DNA from: Catenulispora pinisilvae
GTDB taxonomy: Bacteria > Actinomycetota > Actinomycetes > Streptomycetales > Catenulisporaceae
Length of the DNA: 64,000 nt
Direction: 5' to 3'
Assembly: GCF_015356865.1 (NCBI RefSeq)
Contig: NZ_JAAFZA010000025.1
Span: 1 to 64,000, forward strand
The position numbers and the translations under genes are program-made. Every line of letters starts with the position of its first letter. Position 1 is the first letter of the stretch. The notes under the pieces are model-generated. The model was given only the letters and a program-made list of their open reading frames with translations. It ran no database searches and was not told the origin of the DNA. Of the stretch, positions 63,701 through 64,000 are shown in pieces.

Positions 63701-64000
63701 CGTTCGTAGCGGAACGAACGGGCCAGAGTGTCCGCCCCGGCCCGGCCGCGCGGGATCGCCCCCGCCGCGTTGGCCAGGAGCTTCAAGGTCTGCGGCGTCG
63801 CGGTCAGGTTCTCCTCACCGCTGAGCTTCCTGACGAAGCCGTTCAGGTCGTCCAGGCCGAGTGCGCTGTCCCGCGGACCCAGATCGGCGACGGCGAGGAT
63901 CCGCGCGAGACTGCCGATCTGCTCCCGGTAGCCGGGCCCGGCCGCTTCATAGACCTGCTTGTGCAAGGTGAGGGTGTCCAGCGCACGGTTCAGACCGTCG
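51763..64000 (-). CDS. Giant multi-effector 'lonely Cys'-type polymorphic toxin (5' end outside window)
   Basis: An uninterrupted frame of about 4,080 codons is open to the window edge, so the N terminus and any secretion signal are not seen; the TTG near 63966 is not a convincing start. Modules in protein order: helical segment; lonely-Cys-type repeat 1; OTU-like protease; Fic domain 1; lonely-Cys repeat 2; protein-glutaminase domain; a degenerate repeat 3; lonely-Cys repeat 4; ADP-ribosyltransferase; lonely-Cys repeat 5; dead Fic copy; Fic domain 3 at the C terminus. Each has its own entry. All catalytic types act on host or rival proteins in known toxins. This points to an effector delivered into another cell, or to a self-processing surface weapon. 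The coding composition matches its neighbours, with no sign of recent transfer. Confidence 0.85.
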   Translation of the reverse strand, partial: DGLNRALDTLTLHKQVYEAAGPGYREQIGSLARILAVADLGPRDSALGLDDLNGFVRKLSGEENLTATPQTLKLLANAAGAIPRGRAGADTLARSFRYERLTTKFDADPVAASATVSALTKASGLSRGRVIEAADVVHAAGHSLDASSNGVTDRLKAADKLIALARSTSARTGDGPLGADALKPLLDQLVPNHETDAGAQRRLFQAALDNRGRLTVSKLHDGLAGRHAEGHQRSGPARDGQALHDEFASAISRNDRGDVVLTDRAEDRDAFEALPTFKNTRTVAAHVNAAAKTVRVGGKSLTYDEAARLVKHTLADDADATPVVLVACEGAEFAKVLSKELGRDVIAANGTVWQLPGHHVVAERGDSVPKQGKWWDKSAKPSATWSRYRDGREESGLGESELSDALAEADKGFSALPAGDKDISGPAYKWTGSRESHAGALSDDDRPPSSAFQLDDTSYVPFEPDLPPSALTLGNCFHHALAASLGELDIHGIGPDPAKVPAWRHSVADRLRQSATGSDHSGETPLTIGSEESPTSRRSAQVLLSELSDDRLQELSRLHLDSTTVTRPSDVPPDSASAPRTAKNIHLERLTDLLDNGTLHERTSLLRSLSDRYTDDGKDGMAALAEYARTDTESGKGLPSYSSMLEFAQRLPSLWDSPLGDDLPESVAVLLDLHITVVRSDHTATSLNPDGATEVTLFLDTSGPRPHYQAVRSLDQHDGAPTVTRSPGGSDEQLRGAGFSSKLRGLLPSALKGGYRDLIKDTRKDLTDVLPEDEWWRLYIDPKDHEKALASLNLADAKARGVTGPGDYYDRVDPENKTKQLPEGAYPFRDGMAEALRELSKLPGVDFDSYKKLHSLAISKLADRQFQEKSSVLGRHEADNANKTSFSAWVSDPAADAESERYLNRPLLAPRTSANDAMAIFATKLPESLKVTQKLIREIGKDESDLPICTYSKEKAGAGTSLKIDVNYTLAARRPLYEAIMREYLRGIRDSAGESDRLRAIGKAVRALHVAHFFPDGNGRTHLSLLLQKLLLDNGFGVAVLPAAAPEGAVGQDAERTFFKLFNGGASLDTIVDELRSSIARTAEFHGPQTEASHPNAHVQTLDASGSHHPVAGPSNAHVGNPHVVPGVDHLSEHAHLLLEQSGHLVFPSHADDQAAFTALPRFDGHRTVAAHIDKATGTVKLDSETQSLTYEQAAGILIDRLGPGEEPIVLVGCDGADFAAVLSRLTGRDVIAADGTVWQLPGHTVVTSHTTTPPPAHRFWSNEIRPADEPTWSRYRNGERVFDSDTEDLAEAMAKLAPSARRSVGETDIASAHRWLPPTGTKHPGVPDRVSDLAAGNRDRVATNAEVKNLADQIGVGHQDRLGGLVLTAEDRNARLTHVGGLADVLRPSAELDIDRATQARRLYDLIRKNGLGPDDSGAFDPHQALAGLAELVHPGRHDGPITTGEGQQLLHAVQRAASASDDVDLSAVRDFYGNGPKVTSDVAQDLFSRLSRETYKDSDDGNRPIPFDYPEDGCYDRAHVLAEKLTEWGYAPRKVFAVRSGGQKLTVSAETAVGGFWGDPKEVTWGYHVATIVEGLDENGLRTEYVFDPSLHKGLLTVDEWGAVMKVEPGGSRRVDFPDGPDPRAKLPDSAGENAGHEVTLTAMRTVANEIGSLPDIDSSLRRSDGGANSESFNWAVEKPFILTAPKDTYWLSLDEPEPPAASLDEYSVLTETQHLANYIKALRRFYFEDAPIEKAVLGELGANPAFKVLRDSVSQEEGFTPKGEAFRHRKDSMLFNRVVRKHQDGPSDAGSGADDRWKPEFTPGSLKSTQADHSTLFLAVRSSDGRVVWLGGGKESDSALRTAFENVKVPAGQVAVILPGHGEFVQAEDRKQAVENVVGLLTKAGVTPDTKLTLLMSEAAENAQAVKAGRIVAVKDGEIKVVMKNGVPDRQDSFAAQLAKVWDGSVTAPNSSVFVNLRNGQVRAVTVAHDAGDALQPKVNGAFITFDKANPNGRVSDESWHGFEPSDRDDVWVRPPTDSIASTDLLSSVTTYSWGSSKQDAAHEARIGGYLLAKQSSLTAARDMVVKLRTTLRNLNPGVDHAVLDKAFFQDDVTGSGQVGPTVRLDDLLRDGNTRELMTAFYNGAYFSRGEHTFLTTMLRRDNLGHQWLLKTAGRVDVDKLGAYRQHIREATPDAAAGSASLAAQAIQFTESGHLANHFGGLATSTALTPKTEAAADLLRSAGFRDKRPDPAKALFRMTQVDLKGYGVGLGKYELAHLLRTHPELGDDEKEPLPWITGQLWSEVKTGTDWYQKVVTDGRMPVLSGPSGTAARLYLLAKLFDPAGDHEDFLGALTGWMLAGHDHSAYEIVQALRAVGYAKPGAHAFIKTSEDLYRAIPGLHADELHPNGYLQVPSGTDVAVTFKDSVHTTATGWSVTDRGDEFDTASALTMPAGWKSLAVHLDAETGHVLVKGRMLTDDQTLALFRPLVEKTLADGQGLALVACGGDKLAELLTKHYPDLDIASMNDLAVQYPDGRVVAGKLNGTAVVPTPKSWWNTQNETTHVPAVSHWSGGKKQHSYDRILGDALKKIKANSGPESETGPRSGPTASVRKPAAEPLTLTVDDETYTWTGFTGGSDRLVPSRFDLVDAAGIRRPLTLASAAEFLRNRGYTLTDEREAALNLYLHGTTKPGKDYKDSWFGAALLNRRIGKVLTAIRNLGTRYFDPARDNIFDQQVYRDARGQLLRIPDTEFSAPAHVLNDGASDRFDITEAQFDAHWRAFPPKVTQIPTTSVGFDRGPRDFKPELLPSARRYSPLLKASPLWYRDDDSPLYRWDLREPGAVFGTGFRPGNRDLARSLRYYVAQKHATGLISTTRTPDWIHTLDFAVRQDHRVYRYTIDAPGGIDVLSTLGTKSPFPNEYEVAFWDGIRPEFITGVQEGHIPFPGAAPVWGAWTDRQTWLSRHTSTLAPGTDVLSAVHDSLQWHDHEAYPGDAHIGGFTLVNGPEDLGMAAALPRLPGIVNIAVHGDPAIPGNYLLRGRSYTAAELAPVLAGYLAHPALAPYVHGVAVIGCNGAPLGEALSAAMFHGHGGWDVPVISTTGKVWQIAGGEVRASVPDHVPGTVSLPGATPWWAPGAGPTHAPQNVWTVHGGGVLSSDLGSELTGTYQHVLATYYPHVTDTARMSPFAGKALSLGPYSWSGPRSSKAHENALAVERQNGPEKLSVVRPGADLQKVLGIDSQGGNGFSPSSGLLAAAKKVLDGPPLHLDADSFGRFRDDLVKDLPGLDRTPFHDATTGLPKSVTFSGRKVSSIAADLTEETYQGRRLLASYDRASSILHEDLPSSGNTAAMFGARQSDLPVALVKDGVVRLNYSSGSGRVLLRTILDSYRLDVSRLSDHPYDQLRTIAKTVRALQVSGFFGGREGSVVRNVLLQKLLLDRGFGTAKLDPERPGEVSGSAQVLETNPWADNTRIDNPWADNAETAAPHLDPPLDPHLDPHLDPDELFSGSRPLDEIVDELVAGITRAGNSHQGSPEVQLLVARPETTLTVRQDRKLPDNPVLVYKDSGSSRTWRISDSAGGLFSTEKSAGAFQNHLALHWLTGGRDSSLPFSSLPSAVRAKMVSALMDLHEWQPGYDLAAQAKEAERALAWFDPRTLDSLDGYVPAHGDVIWLANDKFVGAARVVETGGPQGPMVEAFVPAGNRVAMTTWERFKADAANNFPGAKYVVGTDVDTALGSGYSELIHSSRQNLSDVLPEPEWWKLYINPKDHGLAEEVLHNPAWEGAGMSRPGDLYDVEKRVPKSERGRPPEANSGDVVPGRGQYPFRDSMESSYKKFLDSADGSQLGFGEYHQFHAETVKLMPRNKFTGFHKPSTVLHEPDEAKTQFPISGKPADDLENETYLGRHLIQRESADNNLSQLVSERDVTRHPDDPPLDDPYYRRSNLVPWGEYKQSELPITVHTDSNIYANYSLSAREPIYRAIMHEYVRGIKAATDDGAKLTAIAKAVRALHISHLYGDGNGRTHLSLLLQKLLLDNGFRVTVLPGTDIGGAGTFDSLFSGGYPLAAIVEAIKHGMVPPPPVPDRAENLAENLAEDLALVSTG
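51840..52830 (-). other. Fic domain 3 (intact motif, C-terminal)
   Basis: ISHLYGDGNGRTHLSLLLQ keeps HxYxDGNGR (His codon 52030-52032). The leader LSDVLPEPEWWKLYINPKDH parallels that of Fic domain 1. It ends the protein about 30 residues before the stop, the usual place for a toxin warhead. Confidence 0.75.
53480..54210 (-). other. Inactivated Fic copy
   Basis: The segment QVSGFFGGREGSVVRNVLLQ followed by KLLLDRGF aligns with VAHFFPDGNGRTHLSLLLQ followed by KLLLDNGF. The catalytic His and the GNGR loop are replaced. The flanks remain similar, so it descends from the same duplication. Its tail carries a 12-bp DNA repeat (53561-53608). Confidence 0.7.
53561..53608 (-). repeat. 12-bp in-frame repeat in the giant gene
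   Basis: ggatcgaggtgc-like units occur four times (53561, 53573, 53585, 53597), encoding repeated LDPH/LDPP tetrapeptides between the dead Fic copy and the segment leading to Fic domain 3. Confidence 0.88.
54590..55080 (-). other. Lonely-Cys-type module 5
   Basis: GVAVIGCNGAPLGEALSAAM with Cys codon 54844-54846, then VPVISTTGKVWQIAGG, directly after the ADP-ribosyltransferase. Confidence 0.65.
55130..55600 (-). other. ADP-ribosyltransferase domain (scabin/pierisin-like)
   Basis: PLYRWDLREPGAVFGTGFRP gives the NAD-binding Arg (codon 55558-55560). LISTTRTPD gives the STT strand (Ser codon 55441-55443). VYRYTIDAPGGIDV and NEYEVAFWDGI give the ExE motif (catalytic-type Glu codon 55294-55296). 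The R-S-E order and the DAPGGIDV block are typical of the pierisin/scabin branch, whose members modify DNA guanine or other targets. Confidence 0.78.
56270..56780 (-). other. Lonely-Cys-type module 4
   Basis: LALVACGGDKLAELLTKHYP with Cys codon 56542-56544, followed by LAVQYPDGRVV and VSHWSGGK. Divergent from modules 1-2 but same layout. Confidence 0.65.
58080..58620 (-). other. Degenerate lonely-Cys-type module 3
   Basis: FAAQLAKVWDGSVTAPNSSV followed by FVNLRNGQ aligns with FAKVLSKELGRDVIAANGTVW of module 1. The Cys is lost: the position reads LLMSEAAENAQ. It is probably a decayed or structural copy. Confidence 0.5.
59150..59640 (-). other. Protein-glutaminase (deamidase) domain
   Basis: PEDGCYDRAHVLAEKLTEWG supplies the Cys (codon 59452-59454), WGYHVATIVEG the His and YVFDPSLHKG the Asp. 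This order and spacing match the Cys-His-Asp triad of protein glutaminase and of deamidase toxins, which convert Gln side chains to Glu. Confidence 0.72.
60140..60600 (-). other. Lonely-Cys-type module 2
   Basis: PIVLVGCDGADFAAVLSRLT then GRDVIAADGTVWQLPGH; Cys codon 60358-60360. WSRYRNGE follows, as in module 1. Confidence 0.7.
60720..61740 (-). other. Fic domain 1 (intact motif)
   Basis: VAHFFPDGNGRTHLSLLLQ carries the Fic signature HxFxDGNGR; the His codon is at 60964-60966. The preceding ~260 residues (LTDVLPEDEWWRLYIDPKDH, YPFRDGMAEAL, LYEAIMREYLRGI) form the conserved leader of this protein's three Fic copies. Fic enzymes transfer AMP or related groups to target hydroxyls. Confidence 0.75.
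61860..62620 (-). other. OTU-like cysteine protease domain
   Basis: LTLGNCFHHALAASLGE supplies the Cys (codon 62572-62574), matching the OTU DGNCxFxAL motif. ITVVRSD, VTLFLD and PHYQAV supply the C-terminal strands and the His (codon 61879-61881). OTU proteases remove ubiquitin-like modifiers or cleave peptides; bacteria use them as effectors or for self-cleavage. The ~230-residue spacing between Cys and His includes an unusual helical insertion. Confidence 0.65.
62830..63260 (-). other. Lonely-Cys-type module 1
   Basis: VVLVACEGAEFAKVLSKELG then RDVIAANGTVWQLPGHHVV, with the single Cys codon at 63016-63018. WSRYRDG follows. The module pattern (strand, Cys-x-Gly/Gly, helix, GxVW) recurs four more times in this protein. 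Confidence 0.7.

Noticed and set aside
63964-63966. TTG as the start of the giant gene
   Set aside because: No ribosome site precedes it and the frame remains open to the window edge, so the true start is outside.

Overview
This is a very GC-rich actinobacterial segment. It has strong third-position G/C bias, frequent GTG/TTG starts, Tat and lipoprotein signals, and many secreted carbohydrate-active enzymes. The gene types (LplABC-type and CUT1 sugar importers without their own ATPase, ROK/LacI/FadR regulators, giant multidomain toxin-like proteins) suggest a soil filamentous actinomycete, for example a Streptomyces or Catenulispora relative. The genus cannot be fixed from this sequence alone. 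I saw no rRNA, tRNA, CRISPR array or intact insertion sequence.

1-23 kb is a polysaccharide-degradation region. It encodes a GH79-like glycosidase, a GH92 alpha-mannosidase, a GH27 alpha-galactosidase with its own C-terminal beta domain, and a LacI regulator. An LplABC-type oligosaccharide importer follows, then a D-2-hydroxyacid dehydrogenase, a small secreted protein, a secreted papain-like protease, a 1221-residue multidomain GH3 enzyme, a large secreted protein that is probably a glycosidase of unassigned family, and an enolase-superfamily dehydratase. Strong hairpin terminators separate the transcription units. Two AAACGGTTAC elements between the importer operon and the dehydrogenase look like LacI-type operators.

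23-39 kb holds two paralogous sugar-uptake cassettes of identical layout: solute-binding lipoprotein, permease, permease, Gfo/Idh/MocA oxidoreductase. The first is read divergently from one of a pair of FadR-type regulators, the second from a ROK regulator. Between them lie an alpha/beta hydrolase-fold protein without a nucleophilic serine and a secreted metallophosphoesterase. A Spherulin-4/GH135-type secreted enzyme follows the second cassette. A frameshifted remnant of a secreted protein's Ig-like domain lies at about 23.2 kb.

40-48.5 kb is a set of small regulator/target pairs: TetR with a SnoaL-like protein, LysR with an NmrA-like reductase, ArsR-type with an MFS exporter, then a secreted carboxylesterase and a second SnoaL-like protein. 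Several divergent promoters carry near-perfect palindromes.

48.5-64 kb is the most unusual part. A single reading frame of more than 4,000 codons runs on the minus strand and leaves the window at its 5' end. I read in it an OTU-like cysteine protease, two intact Fic (AMPylase-type) motifs and one dead Fic copy, a protein-glutaminase (deamidase) domain, a scabin/pierisin-like ADP-ribosyltransferase, and five repeats of a 'lonely Cys'-type module. It looks like a multi-effector polymorphic toxin. Two downstream genes, a 357-residue acidic protein and a two-helix low-complexity surface protein, are candidate immunity or accessory functions.

A cross-cutting feature is short tandem repetition. 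Five genes have TGA-containing tandem repeats at or just after their stop codons, and several coding regions carry in-frame 12- or 15-bp expansions.
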